A DNA stretch of 64,000 nt, taken from contig OX392536.1 in NCBI GenBank assembly GCA_947623455.1, forward strand, positions 13,821,282 to 13,885,281. Direction: 5' to 3'. This stretch comes from Mimachlamys varia. Lineage: Eukaryota; Mollusca; Bivalvia; Pectinida; Pectinidae. Under the pieces are notes generated by a model. The model did no database searches. It was not told the DNA's origin and saw nothing but the letters and a program-made list of their open reading frames with translations. The position numbers and the translations under genes are program-made. Shown here piece after piece: positions 34,863 to 46,300 of this stretch (its first letter is position 1; each line of letters starts with the position of its first letter).

Positions 34863-36181
34863 CGTCTAAAATACACATCTGTCATCCAACTCCTCATCTC
34901 AAAATACATGTCTGTCATCCAACTCCTCATCTCAAAATACATGTCTGTCATCCAACTCCTCATCTCAAAATACACATCTGTCATCCAACTCCTCATCTCA
35001 AAATACATGTCTGTCATCCAACTCCTCATCTCAAAATACACATCTGTCATCCAACTCCTCGTCTCAAAATACACATCTGTCATCCAACTCCTCGTCTCAA
35101 AATACACATCTGTCATCCAACACCTCGTCTCAAAATACACATCTGTCATCCAACACCTCGTTTCAAAATACACATCTGTCATCCAACTCCTCGTCTCAAA
35201 ATACACATCTGTCATCCAAATCCTCGTCTCAAAATACACATCTGTCATCCAACTCCTCGTCTCAAAATACACATCTGTCATCCAACTCCTCGTCTCAAAA
35301 TACACATCTGTCTTCCAACACCTCGTCTCAAAATACACATCTGTCATCCAACACCTCGTCTCAAAATACACATCTGTCATCCAACTCCTCGTCTCAAAAT
35401 ACACATCTGTCATCCAACTCCTCGTCTCAAAATACACATCTGTCATCCAACTCCTCATCTCAAAATACACATCTGTCATCCAACTCCTCGTCTCAAAATA
35501 CACACCTGCCATCCAACACCTCGTCTCAAAATACACATCTGTCATCCAACACCTCGTCTCAAAATACACATCTGTCATCCAACTCCTCATCTCAAAATAC
35601 ACATCTGTCATCCAACACCTCGTCTCAAAATACACATCTGTCATCCAACTCCTCGTCTCAAAATACACATCTGTCTTCCAACACCTCGTCTCAAAATACA
35701 CATCTGTCATCCAACACCTCGTTTCAAAATACACATCTGTCATCCAACTCCTCGTTTCAAAATACACACCTGTCATCCAACTCCTCATCTCAAAATACAC
35801 ATCTGTCATCCAACTCCTCATCTCAAAATACACATCTGTCATCCAACACATCGTTTCAAAATACACATCTGTCGTCCAACACCTCATCTCAAAATACACA
35901 TCTGTCATCCAACACCTCGTTTCAAAATACACATCTGTCATCCAACACCTCGTTTCAAAATACACATCTGTCGTCCAACTCCTCATCTCAAAATACACAT
36001 CTGTCGTCACACTCCTCATCTCAAAATACACATCTGTCGTCCAACACCTCGTCACAAAATACACATCTGTCGTCCAACACCTCGTCACAAAATACACATC
36101 TGTCATCCAACTCCTCGTCTCAAAATACACATCTGTCATCCAACTCCTCATCTCAAAATACACATCTGTCATCCAACACCT

Positions 36182-36993
36182 CGTCTAAAATACACATCTG
36201 TCATCCAACTCCTCATCTCAAAATACATGTCTGTCATCCAACTCCTCATCTCAAAATACATGTCTGTCATCCAACTCCTCATCTCAAAATACACATCTGC
36301 CATCCAACTCCTCATCTCAAAATACACATCTGTCATCCAACTCCTCATCTCAAAATACACATCTGTCATCCAACTCCTCGTCTCAAAATACACATCTGTC
36401 ATCCAACTCCTCGTCTCAAAATACACATCTGTCATCCAACACCTCGTCTCAAAATACACATCTGTCATCCAACTCCTCGTCTCAAAATACACATCTGTCA
36501 TCCAACACCTCGTTTCAAAATACACATCTGTCATCCAACTCCTCGTCTCAAAATACACATCTGTCATCCAACTCCTCGTCTCAAAATACACATCTGTCAT
36601 CCAACTCCTCGTCTCAAAATACACATCTGTCATCCAACTCCTCGTCTCAAAATACACATCTGTCTTCCAACACCTCGTCTCAAAATACACATCTGTCATC
36701 CAACACCTCGTCTCAAAATACACATCTGTCATCCAACTCCTCATCTCAAAATACACATCTGTCATCCAACTCCTCGTCTCAAAATACACACCTGCCATCC
36801 AACTCCTCATCTCAAAATACACACCTGCCATCCAACTCCTCGTCTCAAAATACACATCTGTCTTCCAACTCCTCATCTTTAAACACACAAGTCATCCAAC
36901 TCCTCGTCTCAAAATACACATCTGTCATCCAACTCCTCGTCTCAAAATACACACCTGTCATCCAACTCATCTCAAAAAAGACATCTTTCATCC
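36182..36993. repeat. array 2 terminal block with degenerate end
   Basis: Counterpart of 27796-28607 at an offset of 8,386 bp, with the same damaged monomers at 36871-36891 and the same final CAAAAAAGACATC. Private changes include CATCTGCCATCC near 36296 and TCATCT for TCGTCT near 36808. Confidence 0.85.
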
Positions 36994-37290
36994 AAAACGC
37001 ATTTCATTCCATAAACTCCATTAAGATCCCTATTTGGAACAAACATGGCAGCTTCAGTTACTTTTTTTGTTAAATATAGAAGACATACAATAACTCACTT
37101 AGTTTTAAGCAGTAATACAAGTTCACAAACACTCAAAATCATTGATAATCTTCATCATCTGTACAAATATAACAATGATGAACTAAACACCATTTGATTC
37201 AGAACAAAATACTGAACTAACCATCACGGGGTCCAGATCTAGAATTAATACACACGATACCACGGGGTTTAAAACTAGATATCACGGAGA
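36994..37290. other. unique AT-rich spacer, copy 2
   Basis: Essentially identical to 28608-28904. No gene seen. Confidence 0.7.
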
Positions 37291-37872
37291 CCAGGGCCAG
37301 TATTAATGAAATCGTTCCCATGCTCAAGTCTAATTTCTTGTTACGGTCATACATTATTTACGGTCATACATTATTTACGGTCATACATTATTTACGGTTA
37401 TACATTATTTACGGTTATACATTATTTACGGTTATACATTATTTACGGTCATACATTATTTACGGTTATACATTATTTACGGTCATACATTATTTACGGT
37501 CATACATTATTTACGGTCATACATTATTTACGGTTATACATTATTTACGGTTATACATTGTTTACGGTCATACATTATTTACGGTTATACATTATTTACG
37601 GTTATACATTATTTACGGTCATACATTATTTACGGTCATACATTATTTACGGTCATACATTATTTACGGTCATACATTATTTACGGTTATACATTATTTG
37701 AAAACTATAACTTTGTCAAAGATTGCACAAAATTGAAGAGATTGACGCCGAAATTATAGTATTTGCTATTCATTTTTTTATCATTAACAGATTAGGGTTA
37801 GTCTCAACATAATTGGCTTTAGCACAAATCTATGCTTGAGCATGGGAACGGTTTCATGAATAAGGGCCCAGG
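37291..37872. mobile_element. 582-bp inverted-repeat (MITE-like) element, copy 2
   Basis: Same 38-bp terminal inverted repeats and body as the element at 28905. It is longer by exactly two 17-bp units. It was duplicated together with its flanks, so it is not an independent insertion. Confidence 0.65.
37343..37699. repeat. 17-bp minisatellite, 21 copies
   Basis: Exactly 21 units of 17 bp, two more than the sister array. One unit has ACATTGTTT. The order of the C/T variant (GGTCAT versus GGTTAT) differs between the sister arrays in the middle, which locates the copy-number change. Confidence 0.95.
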
Positions 37873-37913
37873 ACTACATGTGAAGTTTAAACTAAATACA
37901 ATCGTACAATTGG

Positions 37914-38873
37914 GTATAAACGGGGTTAACAGCTAAACATCGCGGTGTATCAGAACTAAATATCATTGCGGTATAAACGAGGTTAGCAGTTAAATATAGC
38001 GTTGTAACAGAACTTAATACCAATACGGTATAAACGGGGTTAACAGCTAAATATCGCGGTGTATCAGAACAAAATACCAATACAGTATAAACGGGGTTAA
38101 CAGCTAAATATCGCGGTGTATCAGAACTTAATAACATTACGGTATAAACGGGGTTAACAGCTAAATATCGCGGTGTATCAGAACAAAATACCAATACGGG
38201 TATAAACGAGGTTAGCAGTTAAATATCGCGTTGTAACAGAACTTAATACCAATACGGTATAAACGGGGTTAACATCTAAATATCGCGGTGTATCAGAACA
38301 AAATACCAATACGGTATAAACGGGGTTAACAGCTAAATATCGCGGTGTATCAGAATTTAAAAACATTACGGTATAAACGAGGTTAACAGCTAAATATCGC
38401 GTTGTAACAGAACTTAATACCAATACGGTATAAACGGGGTTAACAGCTAAATATCGCGGTGTATCAGAACTAAATACCATTACAGTATAAACGAGATTAA
38501 CAGCTAAATATCGCGGTGAATCAGAACAAAATACCATTACAGTATAAACGGGGTTAACAGCTAGATATCGCGGTGTAACAGAACTTAATACCAATACGGT
38601 ATAAACGGGGTTAACAGCTAAATATCGCGGTGTATCAGAACTAAATACCATTACAGTATAAACGAGATTAACAGCTAAATATCGCGGTGAATCAGAACAA
38701 AATACCATTACAGTATAAGCGAGGTTAACAGCTAAATATCGCGGTGTATCAGACCAAAATACCAATACGATATAAAGAGGTTAGCAGCTAAATATCGCGG
38801 TGTATCAGAACTAAATATCAATACGGTATAAACGAGGTTAGCAGTTAAATATCGCGGTGTAACAGAACTAAAA
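37914..38873. repeat. 57-bp minisatellite, ~17 copies
   Basis: Sister of the array at 29493. Units 38178-38765 align with 29530-30117. Four units to the left are extra and three units on the right are missing relative to the sister, so at least two separate length changes happened after the duplication. Confidence 0.93.
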
Positions 38874-39811
38874 ACAACGTGAATAACAATTGAATACTTC
38901 CACAAACCGATTTGAATCTTAAGGATTCTTATGTTTGAATTTTGGATTTATCATATACCTTATCAGAAGCTTTTATACGAAAGCCACAAAATAATATTAC
39001 GTCGTTATTACGAGATACGCTAGACGTGACTCGTAATAACGAGATAAAAAGAATCGCGTAAGAATAAAATCCATGCTTGAAAATAAGGACGGTTTCCTGA
39101 TTACGGGCCTCGGTGTTTCATTCAGCCATGTTTCACCTGTGGTGACCATGCAGTTGCAGTTATTTTCTACCTTTTGTACATCATTAATAGTCTTTAATAA
39201 TCTTTAATCATAGGCTGCTGTCAGATACTGATCAAAAGACTGTACAGATAAGGGAATCAAACCAGCTTCAAGAGAAGTTAACGATATATAGAATTACAAT
39301 GTACAGTAAGCTTTCAAGTAGATGAACTTAATCGCATAATTCATTAGGGGGGGGGGGGGGTAGTTTGTTTTACATTATTCAGCCATGCAGCTCATGAATT
39401 TGCGCTATCGGCTCGAGACCAGCTTTGAGGTACTTCAAGAAAGATAACTCCCACATCAAACACGACTAGTTCGCTGTGACGATATAAAAGCAACCCAAAT
39501 ATGAAAACAAAACCTTGGAGAACTGTTAAAAAGACTTCACTTTCTTCTTTTTGATTACCAATTATTCAAACTACCTCTAATATTGACCGTACCACCTTAT
39601 TAATACATCCATCGATTAGTAAATGAACGTGTTTGTATGAGGTCTCTGATTTTTATATAAAGTCAACACAGTATAATCCAGATCGAAATAATTTCGTTAG
39701 TTCAAGTTCCAAGTAAAACACAAACCAATTTGGAAACTTAACCTTTACAATATCCACCATTTAGTAACTGAACCATTGAAAAGACACTACCTACTTTTAA
39801 AAGGATTCAAC
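38874..39811. other. unique spacer, copy 2
   Basis: Counterpart of 30396-31370. It has the 13-bp inverted repeat (39002-39014 with 39030-39042) and the terminal-repeat remnant at 39071-39109. It lacks the 47-bp segment near 39260 and has a 14-G run ending at 39360. No gene recognised. Confidence 0.65.
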
Positions 39812-40750
39812 AAAGGCAACCACCAAAAGAAACCCACAAAAACAACAAAGGCAACCAACAAAAGAAACCCACAAAAAACAACAAAGGCAACCAACAACAG
39901 ATCTAGAAACCCACAAAAACAACAAAAAGAACCACTAAAGAACCCCACAAAAACAACAAAGGCAACCAACAACAGATCTAGAAACCCACAAAAACAACAA
40001 AGGCAACCAACAACAGATCTAGAAACCCACAAAAAACAACAAAGGCAACCACCAAAAGAAACCCACAAAAACAAAACAAAGGCAACAACCAAAAGAAACC
40101 CACAAAAACAACAAAGGCAACCAACAACAGAAACCCACAAAAAAAAAACAAAGGCAACCAACAAAAGAAACCCACAAAAAACAACAAAGGCAACCAACAA
40201 CAGATCTAGAAACCCACAAAAACAACAAAAAGAACCACTAAAAGAACCCCACAAAAACAACAAAGGCAACCAAGAAAAGAAACCCACAAAAACAACAAAG
40301 GCAACCACTAAAAGAAACTCACAAAAACAACAAAGGGAACCAACAACAAAAACCCACAAAAACAACAAAGGCAACCAACAACAGAAACTCACAAAAACAA
40401 CAAAGGCAACCAACAACAGAAACCCACAAAAACAAAGGGAACCAACAAAGAACCCCACAAAAACAACAAAGGGAACTAACAAAAGAACCCCACAAAAACA
40501 ACAAAGGGAACCACCAAAAGAGAACCACAAAAACAACAAAGGCAACCAAGAAAAGAAACCCACAAAAACAAAGGCAACCAACAAAAGAACCCCACAAAAA
40601 CAACAAAGGGAACCACCAAAAGAGAACCACAAAAACAACAAAGGCAACCAAGAAAAGAAACCCACAAAAACAAAGGCAACCAACAAAAGAACCCCACAAA
40701 AACAACAAAGGGAACCAACAAAAGAGAACCACAAAAACAACAACAAAAAA
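39812..40750. repeat. ~36-bp A/C-rich repeat, ~26 copies, nearly T-free top strand
   Basis: About 26 units of 33-42 bp built on AAAGGCAACCAACAAAAG and AAACCCACAAAAACAAC. T occurs only in variant pieces such as AGATCTAG, CCACTAAA and AAACTCAC. The last third shows a larger period of about 102 bp (three units), repeated at least twice (about 40521-40730). Long frames on both strands, including a strikingly hydrophobic minus frame at 39787-40779, are by-products of composition. Confidence 0.93.
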
Positions 40751-41011
40751 ACCAACAAAATAATAATAATATACAACATTTATGTAGCGCTCTATATATT
40801 TTGTAAAATTACTTTTACGCGCTTCACAACATGTAGATAATAATTTGATACTTACAATGCACAAATAAAGAAGTTTTTACAATCTAAGCTAATGTAATCA
40901 TATAGCAAATGCATATAAATACGAACTAGATAAACAAATGTCAGTGTATACATATACATGTCGTCTAAGTTGATACCCTAATATGTAGACGTGAAAACAT
41001 GCATTCAGTGT
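40751..41011. other. AT-rich spacer
   Basis: About 260 bp of AT-rich unique DNA between two minisatellites. Nothing recognisable. Confidence 0.6.
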
Positions 41012-41275
41012 AACTCCATGCCCGGCGAACAGGATACAAACTCCCTTCCTGCCATAACTCCATGCCCGGCGAACAGGATACCAACTCTCTTCCTGCCATA
41101 ACTCCATGCCCGGCGAACAGGATACCAACTCTCTTCCTGCCATAAGTCCATGCCCGGCAAACAGGATACCAACTCTTTTCCTGCCATAACTCCATGCCCG
41201 GCGAACAGGATACCAACTCTCTTCCTGCCATAACTCCATGCCCGGCGAACAGGATACCAACTCTCTTCCTGCCAT
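41012..41275. repeat. 44-bp tandem repeat, six exact copies
   Basis: Six units of exactly 44 bp start at 41012, 41056, 41100, 41144, 41188 and 41232, each with CCATGCCCGGCGAACAGGAT. They are GC-richer than their surroundings. A start of a seventh unit (AAGTCC) diverges at 41280. Confidence 0.95.
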
Positions 41276-41495
41276 AAGTCCTATTTGGAGTCCATACAAA
41301 GCAGCAGTGATGAATGAGATGGCACACCTCAACCCACTGTCAACGAGTAACATGTCTCATTACTTCCATACGGATACCATCGTCAACTCGGACGATATGG
41401 ATGTCACTGTACCTGGTGGAATCCCTCAAGCCCAGTCTCAAACCTCAAAGTAGGGTGTTAATTTTAACTACAATGTAAATACAGTTTTTAATGAT
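41276..41495 (+). other. unrecognised segment with a 47-codon frame
   Basis: A short frame from ATG 41310 to TAG 41453 reads without repeats (PLSTSNMSHYFHTDT, VTVPGGIPQAQ). It lies just upstream of a LINE endonuclease and could be the tail of that LINE's ORF1 or leader. I do not recognise the family, and chance is possible. Confidence 0.3.
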
Positions 41496-41572
41496 TTGCA
41501 GGTCTTGTATTCAAATGTCGAAATACTCACGGTGAGCAAGAAGGAAGAGCTGAATCTGGTTATCCAGGAAAA
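41496..41572 (+). pseudogene. LINE endonuclease N-terminal piece
   Basis: The frame gives QVLYSNVE then KKEELNLVIQE, matching the L-Y-x-N-x-x-x-L-x-x-K-x-x-E-L start of many APE endonucleases. It goes out of phase in the A-run at 41569-41574. Confidence 0.72.
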
Positions 41573-42067
41573 AAGCCTGATATCATCGCACTTACAGAAA
41601 TTCATCAAAAAAGGAAAATACTACCTCATGATAAGACCTTCTATGACAACAACGGTAGAGGAACCATTTTGTATATCTCGGAGAAACTAAGGTCAGAACA
41701 AACAGATCTGGATTGTAACTTCATTGAGTACATCGCAGTGTCTATTCACTCTGAGAAATACAAACAACTCTTGGTGGTGAATATATATAGAAGTCCAAAC
41801 AGTAACCAGTCCAACATTGAAGAAATCAACTTACTACTACGCTCTATATCATCACGAAACAACAACCAAATATTACCCATAGGGGATTTCAACATGCCTA
41901 AAATTTACTTGGAGCATGAAAGGAGTAGAGGATCAGAACACCATCATTTAACTATTTTTCTAGAAACCATAAGAGACCATTTTCTCCATCAACATGTAAG
42001 CAAGCCGACGCGGGTTCGTGAGGGACAGAATACCTCGATATTGGATTTGGTCTTCACTAACGAGTAG
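41573..42067 (+). pseudogene. LINE endonuclease main piece
   Basis: About 164 codons open from KPDIIALTEIHQ (catalytic Glu motif) through IYRSPNS, PIGDFNM (the GDxN motif), FLETIRDHFLHQHV and LDLVFTNE to TAG 42065. In relatives the sequence usually reads on as a Glu/Gly stretch, so the TAG looks like a nonsense change. The frame continues past it to IGKSDHLLL, the His active-site motif, just before the satellite junction. No initiation codon is obvious; this is an internal piece. Confidence 0.85.
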
Positions 42068-42133
42068 GGTATGGTCGAACATATAGACATATAGAATCTC
42101 CCAAATATTGGGAAGAGTGATCACCTGCTTTTA

Positions 42134-43342
42134 CACATCTGTCATCCAACACCTCGTTTCAAAATACACATCTGTCATCCAACACCTCGTTTCAAAATAC
42201 ACATCTGTCATCCAACACCTCGTCTCAAAATACACATCTGTCATCCAACTCCTCATCTCAAAATACACATCTGTCATCCAACACCTCGTTTCAAAATACA
42301 CATCTGTCATCCAACACCTCGTCTCAAAATACACATCTGTCATCCAACACCTCGTCTCAAAATACACATCTGTCGTCCAACACCTCGTCTCAAAATACAC
42401 ATCTGTCGTCCAACTCCTTGTCTCAAAATACACATCTGTCATCCAACACCTCGTCTCAAAATACACATCTGTCATCCAACTCCTCGTTTCAAAATACACA
42501 CCTGTCATCCAACTCCTCGTTTCAAAATACACATCTGTCATCCAACTCCTCATCTCAAAATACACATCTGTCATCCAACTCCTCGTTTCAAAATACACAT
42601 CTGTCATCCAACACCTCGTCTCAAAATACACATCTGTCATCCAACTCCTCATCTCAAAATACACATCTGTCATCCAACTCCTCGTTTCAAAATACACACC
42701 TGTCATCCAACTCCTCATCTCAAAATACACATCTGTCATCCAACTCCTCATCTCAAAATACACATCTGTCATCAAACACCTCGTCTCAAAATACACATCT
42801 GTCATCAAACTCCTCGTTTCAAAATACACATCTGTCATCCAACTCCTCGTTTCAAAATACACACCTGTCATCCAACTCCTCATCTCAAAATACACATCTG
42901 TCATCCAACTCCTCATCTCAAAATACACATCTGTCATCCAACACATCGTTTCAAAATACACATCTGTCGTCCAACACCTCATCTCAAAATACACATCTGT
43001 CATCCAACACCTCGTTTCAAAATACACATCTGTCATCCAACACCTCGTTTCAAAATACACATCTGTCATCCAACTCCTCATCTCAAAATACACATCTGTC
43101 GTCACACTCCTCATCTCAAAATACACATCTGTCGTCCAACACCTTGTCACAAAATACACATCTGTCGTCCAACACCTCGTCTCAAAATACACATCTGTCA
43201 TCCAACTCCTCATCTCGAAATACGCATCTGTCATCCAACTCCTCGTCTCAAAATACACATCTGTCATCCAACTCCTCGTCTCAAAATACACATCTGTCAT
43301 CCAACTCCTCATCTCAAAATACACATCTGTCATCCAACACCT
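42134..43342. repeat. array 3, first block (A-like, left-truncated)
   Basis: Begins at the LINE junction. From about 42418 it matches the next block at an offset of 1,121 bp, including the GTCTCAAAAT after CTCCTTG and the CGAAATACGCATC monomer near 43217. Confidence 0.82.
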
Positions 43343-46300
43343 CGTCTAAAATACACATCTGTCATCCAACTCCTCATCTCAAAATACACATCTGTCATCC
43401 AACTCCTCATCTCAAAATACATGTCTGTCATCCAACTCCTCATCTCAAAATACACATCTGTCATCCAACACCTCGTCTCAAAATACACATCTGTCGTCCA
43501 ACACCTCGTCTCAAAATACACATCTGTCGTCCAACTCCTTGTCTCAAAATACACATCTGTCATCCAACACCTCGTCTCAAAATACACATCTGTCATCCAA
43601 CTCCTCGTTTCAAAATACACACCTGTCATCCAACTCCTCGTTTCAAAATACACATCTGTCATCCAACTCCTCATCTCAAAATACACATCTGTCATCCAAC
43701 TCCTCGTTTCAAAATACACATCTGTCATCCAACACCTCGTCTCAAAATACACATCTGTCATCCAACTCCTCATCTCAAAATACACATCTGTCATCCAACT
43801 CCTCGTTTCAAAATACACACCTGTCATCCAACTCCTCATCTCAAAATACACATCTGTCATCCAACTCCTCATCTCAAAATACACATCTGTCATCCAACAC
43901 CTCGTCTCAAAATACACATCTGTCATCAAACTCCTCGTTTCAAAATACACATCTGTCATCCAACTCCTCGTTTCAAAATACACACCTGTCATCCAACTCC
44001 TCATCTCAAAATACACATCTGTCATCCAACTCCTCATCTCAAAATACACATCTGTCATCCAACACATCGTTTCAAAATACACATCTGTCGTCCAACACCT
44101 CATCTCAAAATACACATCTGTCATCCAACACCTCGTTTCAAAATACACATCTGTCATCCAACACCTCGTTTCAAAATACACATCTGTCATCCAACTCCTC
44201 ATCTCAAAATACACATCTGTCGTCACACTCCTCATCTCAAAATACACATCTGTCGTCCAACACCTCGTCACAAAATACACATCTGTCGTCCAACACCTCG
44301 TCTCAAAATACACATCTGTCATCCAACTCCTCATCTCGAAATACGCATCTGTCATCCAACTCCTCGTCTCAAAATACACATCTGTCATCCAACTCCTCGT
44401 CTCAAAATACACATCTGTCATCCAACTCCTCATCTCAAAATACACATCTGTCATCCAACACCTCGTCTAAAATACACATCTGTCATCCAACTCCTCATCT
44501 CAAAATACACATCTGTCATCCAACTCCTCATCTCAAAATACATGTCTGTCATCCAACTCCTCATCTCAAAATACACATCTGTCGTCCAACTCCTCATCTC
44601 AAAATACACATCTGTCATCCAACTCCTCATCTCAAAATACACATCTGTCATCCAACTCCTCGTCTCAAAATACACATCTGTCATCCAACACCTCGTCTCA
44701 AAATACACATCTGTCATCCAACTCCTCGTCTCAAAATACACATCTGTCATCCAACACCTCGTTTCAAAATACACATCTGTCATCCAACTCCTCGTCTCAA
44801 AATACACATCTGTCATCCAACACCTCATCTCAAAATACACATCTGTCATCCAACACCTCGTCTCAAAATACACATCTGTCATCCAACTCCTCATCTCAAA
44901 ATACACATCTGTCATCCAACTCCTCGTCTCAAAATACACACCTGCCATCCAACACCTCGTCTCAAAATACACATCTGTCATCCAACACCTCGTCTCAAAA
45001 TACACATCTGTCATCCAACTCCTCATCTCAAAATACACATCTGTCATCCAACACCTCGTCTCAAAATACACATCTGTCATCCAACTCCTCGTCTCAAAAT
45101 ACACATCTGTCTTCCAACACCTCGTCTCAAAATACACATCTGTCATCCAACACCTCGTTTCAAAATACACATCTGTCATCCAACTCCTCGTTTCAAAATA
45201 CACACCTGTCATCCAACTCCTCATCTCAAAATACACATCTGTCATCCAACTCCTCATCTCAAAATACACATCTGTCATCCAACACATCGTTTCAAAATAC
45301 ACATCTGTCGTCCAACACCTCATCTCAAAATACACATCTGTCATCCAACACCTCGTTTCAAAATACACATCTGTCATCCAACACTTCGTTTCAAAATACA
45401 CATCTGTCGTCCAACTCCTCATCTCAAAATACACATCTGTCGTCACACTCCTCATCTCAAAATACACATCTGTCGTCCAACACCTCGTCACAAAATACAC
45501 ATCTGTCATCCAACACCTCGTCACAAAATACACATCTGTCATCCAACTCCTCATCTCAAAATACACATCTGTCATCCAACTCCTCGTCTCAAAATACACA
45601 TCTGTCATCCAACTCCTCGTCTCAAAATACACATCTGTCATCCAACTCCTCATCTCAAAATACACATCTGTCATCCAACACCTCGTCTAAAATACACATC
45701 TGTCATCCAACTCCTCATCTCAAAATACATGTCTGTCATCCAACTCCTCATCTCAAAATACATGTCTGTCATCCAACTCCTCATCTCAAAATACACATCT
45801 GTCATCCAACTCCTCATCTCAAAATACATGTCTGTCATCCAACTCCTCATCTCAAAATACACATCTGTCATCCAACTCCTCGTCTCAAAATACACATCTG
45901 TCATCCAACTCCTCGTCTCAAAATACACATCTGTCATCCAACACCTCGTCTCAAAATACACATCTGTCATCCAACTCCTCGTCTCAAAATACACATCTGT
46001 CATCCAACACCTCGTTTCAAAATACACATCTGTCATCCAACTCCTCGTCTCAAAATACACATCTGTCGTCCAACACCTCGTCTCAAAATACACATCTGTC
46101 GTCCAACTCCTTGTCTCAAAATACACATCTGTCATGCAACACCTCGTCTCAAAATACACATCTGTCATCCAACTCCTCGTTTCAAAATACACACCTGTCA
46201 TCCAACTCCTCGTTTCAAAATACACATCTGTCATCCAACTCCTCATCTCAAAATACACATCTGTCATCCAACTCCTCGTTTCAAAATACACATCTGTCAT

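Larger units (their letters stand above)
31551..36993. repeat. 33-bp satellite, array 2
   Basis: About 165 monomers of the same 33-bp family. Markers lie at 31895, 33082, 34863 and 36182, giving HORs of 1,187, 1,781 and 1,319 bp (36, 54 and 40 monomers, each minus 1 bp). The first 345 bp match the right end of the 857-bp HOR of array 1. Unlike array 1, each full HOR contains the monomer AACACATCGTTTC (a class marker shared with the left half of array 3) and CACACCTGCCATCC monomers. Confidence 0.96.
41496..42133 (+). mobile_element. LINE endonuclease fragment, cut by satellite
   Basis: About 640 bp of an APE-type endonuclease from a second, different LINE, in two frames. It is followed after SDHLLL directly by the 33-bp satellite. 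Motifs in order: VLYSNVE, KPDIIALTEIH, GRGTILYI, VVNIYRSPNS, LPIGDFNMPKI, SKPTRVREGQNTSILDLVFTNE, IGKSDHLLL. No RT is present. It differs clearly from the relic at 12107. Confidence 0.88.

Noticed and set aside
39787..40779. Hydrophobic, cysteine-rich 330-codon minus frame that looks like a membrane protein
   Set aside because: It is the complement of the T-poor 36-bp repeat (Phe, Leu, Val, Cys, Gly codons follow from composition). Equivalent frames exist in other phases.
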